Assembly (NCBI RefSeq): GCF_003431825.1
Contig: NZ_CP020083.1
Location: 2,890,501-2,954,500, forward strand
Reading direction: 5' to 3'
Origin: Blastomonas fulva
Lineage (GTDB): Bacteria; Pseudomonadota; Alphaproteobacteria; Sphingomonadales; Sphingomonadaceae
DNA: 64,000 nt
Position 1 is the first letter of the stretch; every line of letters begins with the position of its first letter. Made by a program: the position numbers and the translations under genes. The notes under the pieces were generated by a model that saw only the letters and a program-made list of their open reading frames with translations, did not search any database and was not told the DNA's origin. This document shows, one piece after another, positions 48,009-55,378 of this stretch.

Positions 48009-48434
48009 TTAGAGCAGGCTCTCTTGCAGTGCTAAGGGGTCTTTGACCAGATCGCCAAGTGAATAGCGATCGAGGTGCCGGAAGAATGCCTCAAGCGCGC
48101 CGGCCAGGGCGTGGCGCAGTCGGCATGCTGGCGTGATTACGCAGCTGTTTGTGGCGGGATCGAAGCACTCCACGAAGCTGCCGGTTTCTTCCATCTTGCG
48201 CGCGACTTGGCCGACATTGATCTGAGTTGCGGCCTGCGCTAGCCGAAGGCCACCGGATCGCCCGCGTACGGCCTCAAGAAAACCCTCCGCCACCAAACGT
48301 TGTGCCACCTTCATCAGGTGATTCTTGGATATCCCATAGGCCTGCGCGATCTCGCCGATCGACCTGTGGCCATCATGGACCGCCAGATACATCAAGGTGC
48401 GCAGGGCGTAATCGGCATGCAACGACATTCTCAT
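48009..48434 (-). CDS. nsrR: Rrf2-family nitric-oxide-sensing repressor (NsrR-type)
   Basis: A 141-residue Rrf2 regulator. The winged helix is in MSLHADYALRTLMYLAVHDG and SIGEIAQAYGISKNHLMKV, and three cysteines at positions 90, 98 and 104 (SFVECFDPATNSCVITPACR) match the Fe-S ligand spacing of NsrR. In NsrR the cluster reacts with NO and the repressor leaves DNA. The gene is divergent from a globin operon with an NsrR-like palindrome between them. Distinguished from IscR by the Cys spacing. Confidence 0.88.
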   Translation of the reverse strand: MRMSLHADYALRTLMYLAVHDGHRSIGEIAQAYGISKNHLMKVAQRLVAEGFLEAVRGRSGGLRLAQAATQINVGQVARKMEETGSFVECFDPATNSCVITPACRLRHALAGALEAFFRHLDRYSLGDLVKDPLALQESLL

Positions 48435-48478
48435 TAAACATGCATATCAAATATTGCTATTTGCCGCCAGTCGCAATA

Positions 48479-48503
48479 TAAGATGCAAATGCAATACATC
48501 TTA
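48479..48503 (+). promoter_or_regulatory. NsrR operator between nsrR and the globin operon
   Basis: A 25-base near-palindrome with outer arms TAAGATGCA and TACATCTTA. The inner 23 bases match the published NsrR consensus (AAGATGYA at the left and TRCATCTT at the right) with three mismatches, all in the centre. It ends 14 bases before the globin start, so NsrR binding would block transcription initiation there. It also lies 45 bases from the nsrR start and may autoregulate it. Confidence 0.8.
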
Positions 48504-48517
48504 TCAGGACGCGCGCG

Positions 48518-48997
48518 ATGAACGCAACAGCACATGCCGAGCGCGTTCGTGCGGAACAACGCGCAAAGGCTGCCAAGGTTGGCATCGACGAAACCCTGAT
48601 CGGCCAGTTGGTCGATCATTTCTATGCCCGCATCCAGCGCGATGACCTGCTCGGGCCGATCTTTGCCCAACACGTCGCCAACTGGTCGCATCACCTGCCG
48701 CGAATGAAGGATTTCTGGGCCTCTATCATGATCGAACCTGGCCGCTTCAACGGCCGGCCGATGCAGAAGCACATAGCGATGGGCATCTTGACCAAGGCTC
48801 ATTTCGAGCGCTGGCTGGCGCTCTGGGATGCCACTGTTGCGCAGGACGTCGGAGATCAAGCAGCAGCAGAACGGTTCCGAACATCGGCCCACCGGATTGC
48901 CGACAGCCTGCTGACCGGAGTGCTGGCCGAACGCGGTGGGCTGGCGGCGCTGCGCAACCGAACGACTGAGCCTGTCCCCCTGGAGACCAAACCATGA
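48518..48997 (+). CDS. Group III truncated hemoglobin (Cgb/Ctb-like)
   Basis: A 159-residue globin of the 2-over-2 type: LIGQLVDHFYARIQRDDLLG, IFAQHVANWSHHLPRMKDFW, with a proximal His in the PMQKHIAMGI segment, and ADSLLTGVLAERG. Group III truncated globins protect against NO or bind O2. It is the first gene behind the NsrR operator. Its stop overlaps the ATG of the DUF1971 gene (ATGA). Confidence 0.85.
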   Translation: MNATAHAERVRAEQRAKAAKVGIDETLIGQLVDHFYARIQRDDLLGPIFAQHVANWSHHLPRMKDFWASIMIEPGRFNGRPMQKHIAMGILTKAHFERWLALWDATVAQDVGDQAAAERFRTSAHRIADSLLTGVLAERGGLAALRNRTTEPVPLETKP

Positions 48998-49299
48998 CGC
49001 TGACACCTTATGCATCCTCGCCTGTTTTCGACGAGCAGTCGCTGCCCGATAAACTGCGCAACGATCATCGAACCAAGGGCGGGACCTGGGGTCTTTTGCG
49101 CGTGCTGGAAGGCGAGGTGCAGCTGATCTTCACCGACCCGCGTCGCGAAGTGCTGGTCACACCGGGTATGCCTGCACCGATTGCACCGCTGGCCACGCAT
49201 TACGTGGTCCCTCTGGGCAAGATGTCGATGCAGGTCGAGTTTTACCGGTCAGAACCAGTCGTTGACGGCGACCTGACGTCCGAGCGGTCCGGTGGATGA
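48994..49299 (+). CDS. DUF1971 (YeaR/TehB-N-like) protein
   Basis: A 101-residue cupin-like protein (SSPVFDEQSLPDKLRNDHRT, GTWGLLRVLEGEVQLIFTDP, HYVVPLGKMSMQVEFYR). E. coli YeaR has the same domain and is induced by nitrate and NO through NarL and NsrR. Reported roles include tellurite or NO stress. It overlaps both neighbours by a few bases, which shows that the operon is tightly coupled. Function is not defined in the family. Confidence 0.82.
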   Translation: MTLTPYASSPVFDEQSLPDKLRNDHRTKGGTWGLLRVLEGEVQLIFTDPRREVLVTPGMPAPIAPLATHYVVPLGKMSMQVEFYRSEPVVDGDLTSERSGG

Positions 49300-49756
49300 T
49301 TTTGCGCTCGCGCGCATCGTCCATGTCGTGGCGGTGTTGTTCTGGATCGGCGGTGTGGGCTTTGTCACCTGGGTGGTGATGCCGACAATCCGGCACAGTG
49401 GACCCCCTGCTGACAGGCTTGGTAAATTCCATGCGATCGAGGGGCGCTTCGCAGGGCAGGCCAAGATCTGGGTCCTTCTCGCAGGGGCCAGCGGCTTCTG
49501 GATGGTGCACCGGGCCGAGATGTGGAGCCGTTTTGCCGATCCGAGCTTCTGGTGGATGCACGCAATGGTCGCGCTTTGGGCGGTGTTCACGCTGATGCTG
49601 TTCATCATCGAGCCGTTGTTTCTACACCGCCGCCTCGCGACATCGCGGACCCCGCAAGCCGATTTCGCGCGATTGGAACGCGTCCACCACATCCTGATCA
49701 TGCTTTCGCTGATCACGCTGGGGGGCGCGGTCGGTGGCAGCCACGGTCTGTTCTGA
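49292..49756 (+). CDS. Four-helix membrane protein, CopD/DUF2269-like
   Basis: A 154-residue integral membrane protein with about four helices (IVHVVAVLFWIGGVGFVTW, WVLLAGASGFWMVH, MHAMVALWAVFTLMLFII, HHILIMLSLITLGGAVGG). His residues in helix 1 (IVHVVAV) and helix 3/4 (WMHAMVAL, VHHILIM) are placed like heme or copper ligands of CopD-type and DUF2269 proteins. The start is GTG at 49292, inside the end of the DUF1971 gene. It might pass electrons or sense NO at the membrane. This is inferred from position, not shown. Confidence 0.62.
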   Translation: MDDFALARIVHVVAVLFWIGGVGFVTWVVMPTIRHSGPPADRLGKFHAIEGRFAGQAKIWVLLAGASGFWMVHRAEMWSRFADPSFWWMHAMVALWAVFTLMLFIIEPLFLHRRLATSRTPQADFARLERVHHILIMLSLITLGGAVGGSHGLF

Positions 49757-49820
49757 CCTGACATCACCCGTGCCCGTGAGCACCAATCTGTCACACTGGC
49801 TATTCCTGAGGAGGAAATAA

Positions 49821-50297
49821 ATGAGCAGAATATTGAGCGCCGAGACTAGGGCAATCGTCAATTCGACCGCGCCTGCGCTGCAACAGCATGGCGTGGCGAT
49901 CACCCAACGGATGTACGAGCGGTTGTTCGTCGATCCTGCGGTCAAGGCAATGTTTGACGAGGCCGCGCAGGAAAGCGGCGAACAGCCGCGCCGGCTTGCC
50001 GCAGCCATTCTCGCCTATGCGCAGAACATCGACAAGCTCGAAGCGTTGACGGCCCCGGTAATGCGTATGGCCGCGCGGCACGTTGACACAGGCGTCAGGC
50101 CCGAGCACTATCCAATGGTCGCAAATGCCCTGTTGCCTGCGATCCGCGACATTCTGGGCGACGCAGCCACCGATGAGGTCCTGTCGGCCTGGGGCGAGGC
50201 GTATTGGGCACTGGCCGAGATCTTGATCGGCAAGGAAGCGGCTATGTATGCGCAAGCCGAGAGCAACGCTTTGGAACGCATTGCGTCAACGCGCTAA
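49821..50297 (+). CDS. Single-domain globin (flavohemoglobin-type)
   Basis: A 158-residue globin of the 3-over-3 fold, similar to Vitreoscilla hemoglobin or the globin domain of Hmp: ILSAETRAIVNSTAPALQQH, ITQRMYERLFVDPAVKAMF, AILAYAQNIDKLEAL, and the proximal His segment VRPEHYPMVANALLPAIRD. There is no fused reductase domain, and no separate FAD/NAD reductase gene follows. The ATG has a GAGGAGG ribosome-binding site. It shares the NO operon, and is followed by a large hairpin. Confidence 0.85.
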   Translation: MSRILSAETRAIVNSTAPALQQHGVAITQRMYERLFVDPAVKAMFDEAAQESGEQPRRLAAAILAYAQNIDKLEALTAPVMRMAARHVDTGVRPEHYPMVANALLPAIRDILGDAATDEVLSAWGEAYWALAEILIGKEAAMYAQAESNALERIASTR

Positions 50298-50314
50298 CAT
50301 CAAGCCTGCCCGTT

Positions 50315-50352
50315 CGATTGGTCGCAAGGCGCCCAGCATCGCCTTGCAATCG
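50315..50352 (+). terminator. Hairpin between the globin and alternative oxidase genes
   Basis: An inverted repeat GCAAGGCG (50324) / CGCCTTGC (50340), extended on the outside by CGATT / AATCG. There is no T-run. It may attenuate or end transcription of the globin operon, so the oxidase could have a separate promoter in the 125 bases that follow, or be partly read through. Confidence 0.5.
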
Positions 50353-50477
50353 GGCATTCACCCACCACGTTTCGTCATAGCCGTCAAAAATTCTGCCGCT
50401 GGCGCTGCGTGCACATCACGCGACTGAACAGGCACTCCCTCCCCGATTGCACCCTCCGTGTCCTGAAAGGACCGAAT

Positions 50478-51203
50478 ATGGTCAACACGATTCTTACGCC
50501 CGACCGGCAGGCGCTGGCCGCTGAGCATGATGCCCAGCCGGTGATCCATCATGCCCCCGAGGGCCTTTCGGACCGGTTCGCGCTCGGCTTCACCAAGCTG
50601 CTGCGCTTCACGGTCGACACCTTTTTCGCCAAGCGCTACGGGCACCGTGCCATAGTGCTCGAGACGGTCGCCGCGGTGCCCGGCATGGTCGGTGCCATGT
50701 TCACCCATCTGACCAGCCTGCGCGCAATGAAGGATGATGAAGGCTGGATCCGCACCCTGATGGAAGAGGCGGAGAACGAGCGCATGCACCTGATGACGTT
50801 TATCGAAATTGCCAAGCCGACGTTGTTCGAGCGGCTGGTCATCCTGATGGCGCAGTGGATTTTCCTGGTGCTGTTCTCGATCCTCTATCTGGTTTCGTCT
50901 CGCACCGCGCACCGCGTCGTGGGATATTTCGAGGAAGAAGCGGTGATCAGCTACACATTGTACCTTCAGGAGATCGACGAAGGCCGCTCGCCCAACGTAC
51001 CTGCCCCTGCGATTGCCAAACATTACTGGAAGATGGCAGGCGATGCGACGCTGCGCGATGTCGTCCTGCTCGTCCGGGCGGACGAGGCGCACCACCGCGA
51101 CGTCAACCACGGCTTTGCCAGCAAGCTGGGCGGTAAGCCATTCGATCCGGGCAAGACGGCACCCTATCCTGCGCACGCCGATGACATCCGGTTGCAGGCG
51201 TAG
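50478..51203 (+). CDS. aox: Ubiquinol alternative oxidase (AOX)
   Basis: A 241-residue di-iron membrane oxidase: the four conserved Glu/His motifs are VLETVAAVPGM, EEAENERMHLMTF, YFEEEAVISYT and RADEAHHRDVNH. AOX reduces O2 with ubiquinol without pumping protons and resists NO and cyanide. The ATG at 50478 has an AAAGGA ribosome-binding site; the frame could extend upstream but lacks domain sequence. In Vibrio fischeri an aox gene is controlled by NsrR, which fits the present context. Confidence 0.92.
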   Translation: MVNTILTPDRQALAAEHDAQPVIHHAPEGLSDRFALGFTKLLRFTVDTFFAKRYGHRAIVLETVAAVPGMVGAMFTHLTSLRAMKDDEGWIRTLMEEAENERMHLMTFIEIAKPTLFERLVILMAQWIFLVLFSILYLVSSRTAHRVVGYFEEEAVISYTLYLQEIDEGRSPNVPAPAIAKHYWKMAGDATLRDVVLLVRADEAHHRDVNHGFASKLGGKPFDPGKTAPYPAHADDIRLQA

Positions 51204-51415
51204 GCAACCAAACGCGATAGCGGTATCCAACCCAGACCTTGTTAAAGTCCATATGTATGCGCTTTCCCGAGGGGAGGATCGCCAACGGCTTCCATTCTAA
51301 ACTCGCCCAAACCTGTCTTGCTCTCAACATCTTCAAACGTTCGGAAATGGCCGGTTTAAACATAACCGGTCGTTCCCTTTAGCAGTGGCGAATGGCGTCT
51401 GTGGATGGCTCCCGC

Positions 51416-51664
51416 GTTGCAAGCATAAAGTGATGATCAGGTGATGGGTCGGGTGCAGTCGTCTGTCCGGCCTGTTGATGCAGTCGGCATGGACTGCTGG
51501 CCCTGATGGGGTCCGCGAACATGGTCCCGATCGGCTTTGCAGGCTGTAACGCCTTCGCCATTCGTTGGGTTGTCCTTGTTCCCGGTCCGACCGGTTCGTT
51601 CCATCACATCGCTTTGCTCTCACAACGTCGTGAAGCTGATCTCCTCAGCTAAGCTCTTGATCTC
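51416..51664 (-). ncRNA. Candidate guide-RNA (bridge/seekRNA) region of the IS1111-type element
   Basis: The 249-base stretch between the transposase stop and the left inverted repeat holds no supported gene. In IS1111-group elements the downstream non-coding end encodes a structured RNA that guides target choice. Repeated short motifs (GCAGTCG at about 51456 and 51481) suggest paired stems, but I have not derived a fold. The RNA is inferred by homology of layout only. Confidence 0.4.
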
Positions 51665-52702
51665 TCATGCAGCCAGTATCGGCGCATGACCGCGCTCGAA
51701 GACTCCGCCCCGCGCCATGATCGCCCATGCGATCCGCGCCATCTTGTTGGCGATGGCAACCGAGGCGACGCGCGCGGGCTTTCTGGCGAGTAGAGCAACA
51801 AAGCGCGGATCGACCGTCTCGGGCTTGCTCCTGGCAGATCGGATCAATGCGGTTGCACCGACAACGAGCAGCTGGCGCAGATAGTTGTCGCCCATCTTGG
51901 TGATCCGCCCGAGGCGTTCCTTGCCACCGCTCGATCGCTGGCGCGGTGTCAGCCCCAGCCAGGCTGCGAACTGTCGTCCCGACTTGAACTGTGCGGCGTC
52001 GCCTACCGATGCGGCGAGCGCAGTAGCGCCAACGGGTCCGATGCCAGGGATCGTTGCAAGGCGCCGGGCCCGTTCGTCACTGCGCTGCAGAGCAGCAAGA
52101 CGAAGATCGAGCTTGCGCAACTGTGTGTGCAGTTGGAGCACCTGCCCGGCTAGCACACCGACGACGTTCGCCGCTTCGTCCGGCAGATCTAGCTCGGCCT
52201 CACCATCGACGATCTTTCGCGCCATCTGCAACGCCTTTTCAACGCCGACCGGGATCGCAATGCCGAGCTCGGCAAGCACGCAGCGCATCATGTTGACCAG
52301 CTGCGTGCGCTGCTTGATCAGCAGGCTGCGCGCACGGTGGATCGACAGCGCGGCCTGCTGCTCGCGCGATTTGATCGGCACGAACCGCATCGTCTGGCGC
52401 GTCACCGCTTCGCAGATCGCCTCGGCATCGGCAGCGTCGTTCTTGCCGCGCTTCACGTAAGGCTTCACGTAAGACGCCGGCATCAGCCGAACTTCGTGCC
52501 CGAGCTTCGTCAGCTCGCGCGCCCAGTGATGCGACGTCCCGCAGGCCTCGGCGCCCACCAGGCACGGCGGTAGCTTTGCGAAGAACGGCAAGACCTGCGC
52601 TCGCCGCAGTGTCTTGCGGAGCACCACCTCACCGGTGGCGCTCACGCCGTGAACCTGAAAAACATTCTTGGCCAGATCGAGGCCGATTGTGCTAATCTCC
52701 AT
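51665..52702 (-). CDS. IS110-family transposase
   Basis: A 345-residue DEDD-type transposase with the N-terminal RuvC-like domain (ISTIGLDLAKNVFQVHG with Asp, VGAEACGTSH with Glu, KNDAADAEAICEA with Asp pair) and the C-terminal Tnp20 domain with IPGIGPVGATALAASVGDA and the serine loop GRQFAAWLGLTPRQRSSGGK. It starts at 52702; the frame extends upstream to 52846, across the element's inverted repeat, which rules this out as the true start. No frameshift is seen, so the transposase is likely intact. Confidence 0.93.
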   Translation of the reverse strand: MEISTIGLDLAKNVFQVHGVSATGEVVLRKTLRRAQVLPFFAKLPPCLVGAEACGTSHHWARELTKLGHEVRLMPASYVKPYVKRGKNDAADAEAICEAVTRQTMRFVPIKSREQQAALSIHRARSLLIKQRTQLVNMMRCVLAELGIAIPVGVEKALQMARKIVDGEAELDLPDEAANVVGVLAGQVLQLHTQLRKLDLRLAALQRSDERARRLATIPGIGPVGATALAASVGDAAQFKSGRQFAAWLGLTPRQRSSGGKERLGRITKMGDNYLRQLLVVGATALIRSARSKPETVDPRFVALLARKPARVASVAIANKMARIAWAIMARGGVFERGHAPILAA

Positions 52703-52782
52703 GACGGGTGGCTCCTTTGCTCGGGTTTGCATGACAGCAACCCATATTGGCACCAAGATGCCGTGAGCGGGAGCCATCCACC

Positions 52783-53034
52783 TCATCCGCTTTGTCCCAG
52801 ACCCGGCTGCTCGGACCGACTGGCAGGGATGTCCGCTTTCAGGCAACCGGCAGCGAAGCTGTAACGACTGAAATTGGGGCGCAATGCTGACTGGCGACTT
52901 ACGGAATTGATCGCCTTCTGCAACTCCTTGGCACGCGCGATAAGATCAGCCGCCCTCGGTCCCTTCGAATTGGACAAACCTCCAGCAACGTTCATTGCCT
53001 TGGTCGAGTCTGCCCGCTCAATCGTTGACCTCAT
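52783..53034 (-). CDS. Small hypothetical protein, possibly truncated by the IS110 element
   Basis: An 83-residue frame that overlaps the last 17 bases of alpA and ends exactly at the right inverted repeat of the IS110-type element. It reads MRSTIERADSTKAMN then a basic helical part (AADLIARAKELQKAINSVSR). A small gene downstream of alpA is common in such modules. The stop lies at the IS junction, so the original 3' end may have been lost or moved. Confidence 0.38.
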   Translation of the reverse strand: MRSTIERADSTKAMNVAGGLSNSKGPRAADLIARAKELQKAINSVSRQSALRPNFSRYSFAAGCLKADIPASRSEQPGLGQSG

Positions 53035-53227
53035 AGAACATCGGGTTCCGCAGCCATTCCTCGACAGCCGATTCCCGCCATCCGCAGCATCGCTCGGCTA
53101 GCTTGACCTGTCTGGGGAACGTGCCCGCCTGGATCTTGCGGTAAAGCGTCGCCCTCGAAAGCCCGGTGCGATCGAGCACGGTATTGAGCCTCAGGAACCT
53201 GTCGGGTGCATGGGATGCCATGGCCAT
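53018..53227 (-). CDS. AlpA-family DNA-binding protein
   Basis: A 69-residue MerR-like helix-turn-helix protein: RFLRLNTVLDRTGLSRATLY and KLAERCCGWRESAVEEWL. AlpA proteins act as excisionase or transcriptional activators of integrase in phage and integrative elements. The ATG at 53227 is preceded by AGGA; in-frame ATGs at 53236 and 53221 are equally close. It is at the start of the mobilisation module and probably controls it. Confidence 0.85.
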   Translation of the reverse strand: MAMASHAPDRFLRLNTVLDRTGLSRATLYRKIQAGTFPRQVKLAERCCGWRESAVEEWLRNPMFYEVND

Positions 53228-53236
53228 TGTCTCCAT

Positions 53237-53656
53237 CCTGTGATGTGATCTGCCCCTGTCTGCGACTGAGATTGGCGATGTGCCGCTGCGCGTCAATCGT
53301 GCCACTTGCGGTGATCTCGCAGGCAATGGGGCAGGGGAGCGCTGCCAGCATGCCGCCGAGAATGGCGGCGTAAGCAGAATATTTCTGCTCACGGCATCTC
53401 ACTGTGTGTCAGCAGGCAACAGCGCATCTGCGGTCGCAGCAAAGCTGCGGCGTTTGCCCCGCTCGGGCGGGACGTCTGGGGTTCGTCAATCGCCTCTAGC
53501 CACGCCAGGCCAGCGCTCAACCCGCGTTGCGGGTCCTGCACATGCGTTGCAGTGCTTAGCGCATGCGCGCTGTCCATTGCAGCGTGGCTGCCAGCTCTTG
53601 TCTGCCGCCCCCCAGCGCCCCTTCCGGGCCGGGGCCGAATGGAAGGAGACAAGGCC
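53237..53656. promoter_or_regulatory. Regulatory region between alpA and the sigma-4-like gene, with two dyads
   Basis: A 420-base region from which alpA runs left and the sigma-like gene runs right. It holds a 17-base palindrome AGCAGAATATTTCTGCT at 53373-53389 and, just before it, the GCCGCC/GGCGGC dyad at 53352-53369. The palindrome has the size and symmetry of a repressor operator. No open frame in it is convincing. Confidence 0.5.
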
Positions 53657-53941
53657 ATGGAAAACACCACCACGCCACACGAGAGAGGCAGCATGAGCGC
53701 GCGTCTCACCCGAGCGCAGCGGCAGCAACTCTGCCGCGCCGAGCGCGCAGTCGATCGCATGTCGCCGATGCAGCGCGAGATCTTCCTTGGCATCCGTGTC
53801 GATGAGCTGAGCTACGCAGAGCTTGCAACAATGCACGGCATCACCGCTGCCGAAGTCGAGCATCACTTCGCAGGCGCGCTGCGCATTCTCGACCGGCACA
53901 TGCACGAACGCCACCACAAGTGGTGGCAGTTCTGGCGATGA
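53657..53941 (+). CDS. Sigma-70 region 4-like DNA-binding protein
   Basis: A 94-residue protein. The helix-turn-helix resembles sigma factor region 4 (AVDRMSPMQREIFLGIR, LSYAELATMHGITAAEVEHH), and the C-terminus ends in a basic-aromatic tail (RHHKWWQFWR). Without regions 2 and 3 it cannot act as a full sigma factor, so it may be an anti-sigma-like or accessory regulator, a common cargo gene on sphingomonad mobile elements. A strong AAGGAG ribosome-binding site supports the ATG at 53657. Confidence 0.78.
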   Translation: MENTTTPHERGSMSARLTRAQRQQLCRAERAVDRMSPMQREIFLGIRVDELSYAELATMHGITAAEVEHHFAGALRILDRHMHERHHKWWQFWR

Positions 53942-53995
53942 ACGCCAGCTTCCGCCTTGCCAATCGCCAACCATCCCTACAGGGTAAACAGGACC

Positions 53996-54919
53996 ATGCG
54001 AACCGACATCGATCATCTTCCGGCTAACAAGCAGCGCGAGCTTGAGCGCGTGAAGCAGATCATCTTCGAAGAGTTCGAAGATGCCCTCGCGTTCGCCACG
54101 CACCAGTGGAAGAAGAAAGGCCGGATCGAGAAGCTGATCCTCTATGGCAGCTACGCCCGCGGCGGCTGGGTCGATGAGCCGCACACGGCCAAGGGCTATC
54201 GCTCCGACTTCGATCTGCTGATCATCGTCAACGACAAGCGTCTCACCGAGCGCGTCGATTACTGGCTGAAGCTCGAAGACCGGCTGATCCGCGAGCTTGC
54301 CATCGACCGGACGCTGCACACGCCGGTCAACTTCATCGTCCATACCTTGCAGGAGGTGAACGACGGGCTCGCGCATGGCCGCTACTTCTTCATGGACGTC
54401 GCCAAGGACGGCATCGCCTTGCACGAGGCGGACGACCGCGCCCTGCATACGCCCAAGCCCAAGACGCCTGAGCAGGCGCTGGCTATGGCGCGAGAGTATT
54501 TTGACGAGTGGATGCCGAGCGCTTCGGATTTCTTTGACGGTCACACTGACGCGAAGAGCCGCGGAAAGCTAAAGAAGGCTGTCTTCGACCTCCATCAGTC
54601 GGCGGAACGAATGTACCATTGCGTGCTGCTGGTCTGCACCTTCTATACTCCCCACGTTCACAATCTCGGTTTCCTGCGCACCCAGGCCGAGCGCATCGAC
54701 ATGCGTCTGGTCGATGCTTGGCCGCGCGACACGCGCATCGATCGTGCGCGGTTCGAAAAGCTGAAAGAGGCCTATGTGAAGGCCCGCTATTCCAAGCACT
54801 ATCGCATCACTGAAGAGGAGCTGCTCTGGCTTGGCGGCTGCGTCGAGGAACTCGGTCGCGCTGTGCACTGCATCTGTTCGGAACGTATTGCGTTGCTCGA
54901 ACAAAAGGCCAATGAGTGA
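53996..54919 (+). CDS. Fused nucleotidyltransferase-HEPN protein
   Basis: A 307-residue protein. The N-terminal part is a polymerase-beta-like nucleotidyltransferase (LILYGSYARGGW, then YRSDFDLLIIV with the Asp pair); the C-terminal part, from about residue 155, is a HEPN domain (KAVFDLHQSAERMYHCVLLV). In MNT-HEPN toxin-antitoxin systems the two parts are separate; here they are one chain. A toxic RNase role or a mobile-element stability function is possible. The Rx4-6H RNase motif of HEPN is not clear in my reading. The ATG at 53996 was chosen because an upstream one adds unrelated residues. Confidence 0.8.
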   Translation: MRTDIDHLPANKQRELERVKQIIFEEFEDALAFATHQWKKKGRIEKLILYGSYARGGWVDEPHTAKGYRSDFDLLIIVNDKRLTERVDYWLKLEDRLIRELAIDRTLHTPVNFIVHTLQEVNDGLAHGRYFFMDVAKDGIALHEADDRALHTPKPKTPEQALAMAREYFDEWMPSASDFFDGHTDAKSRGKLKKAVFDLHQSAERMYHCVLLVCTFYTPHVHNLGFLRTQAERIDMRLVDAWPRDTRIDRARFEKLKEAYVKARYSKHYRITEEELLWLGGCVEELGRAVHCICSERIALLEQKANE

Positions 54920-54943
54920 GCCTCTGATCTAAGAGGATTACCG

Positions 54944-55372
54944 ATGGCTGATACCGAAATGCTCGTGGCACTGACCGCCGACATCGTTGCTGCGCACGTC
55001 CGCAACAACAGCGTGTCGGTATCCGATATCGCAGGGTTAATCGGCAGCGTGCACGCTTCGCTTTCCGGCCTTGATCAGGAGCCCGAGCCAGACCCGCAGC
55101 CCGAGCAAAAGCCAGCCGTCTTGGTCCGGGCGTCGATTAAGCCTGATTATCTGGTCTGCCTCGAAGACGGCAAGCAAGTCAAAATGCTGAAGAGCTACTT
55201 GCGGACCAAGTTCGGCATGACGCCGGACGACTATCGCGCCAAGTGGGATTTGCCCAAGGATTATCCGATGGTCTCGCCCAATTACGCAGAGCGTCGCCGC
55301 GTGCTGGCAAAAGAGAGTGGACTTGGAACAAAGGGTCGCGGCGGCAGGCCCAAGAAGACGGGCAGCAAGTAA
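54944..55372 (+). CDS. MucR/Ros-family transcriptional regulator, zinc-ligand poor
   Basis: A 142-residue Ros/MucR protein. The DNA-binding domain has CLEDGKQVKMLKSYLRTKFG and MTPDDYRAKWDLPKDYPMVS. Classical Ros has Cys-x2-Cys and two His; this one keeps the first Cys, has Asp at the second place (usual in MucR), and Tyr and Phe/Lys at the His places. The zinc site is thus probably lost. MucR proteins silence horizontally acquired genes. It lies 24 bases after the nucleotidyltransferase-HEPN gene. Confidence 0.85.
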   Translation: MADTEMLVALTADIVAAHVRNNSVSVSDIAGLIGSVHASLSGLDQEPEPDPQPEQKPAVLVRASIKPDYLVCLEDGKQVKMLKSYLRTKFGMTPDDYRAKWDLPKDYPMVSPNYAERRRVLAKESGLGTKGRGGRPKKTGSK

Positions 55373-55378
55373 GGAAGG

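Larger units (their letters stand above)
51401..52781 (-). mobile_element. IS110-family element, IS1111 group
   Basis: Perfect 15-bp inverted repeats GTGGATGGCTCCCGC at 51401-51415 and its complement at 52767-52781 enclose one transposase gene. Such inverted repeats near the ends are found in the IS1111 group of IS110 elements. The gene occupies the right part and a 249-base non-coding stretch (51416-51664) lies downstream of it, as expected for the guide-RNA encoding end of this group. The element seems to have inserted at the end of a small gene that follows alpA. Confidence 0.78.

Noticed and set aside
51333..51623. A 96-residue leftward frame in the non-coding end of the IS110-type element
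   Set aside because: It crosses the inverted repeat, has no domain, and the region is better explained as the guide-RNA end.
54061..54083. A perfect palindrome with ten-base arms (CATCTTCGAA) and a three-base centre
   Set aside because: It lies inside the nucleotidyltransferase-HEPN gene and arises from the codons of the repeated FEEFED residues; no sign of a regulatory function.
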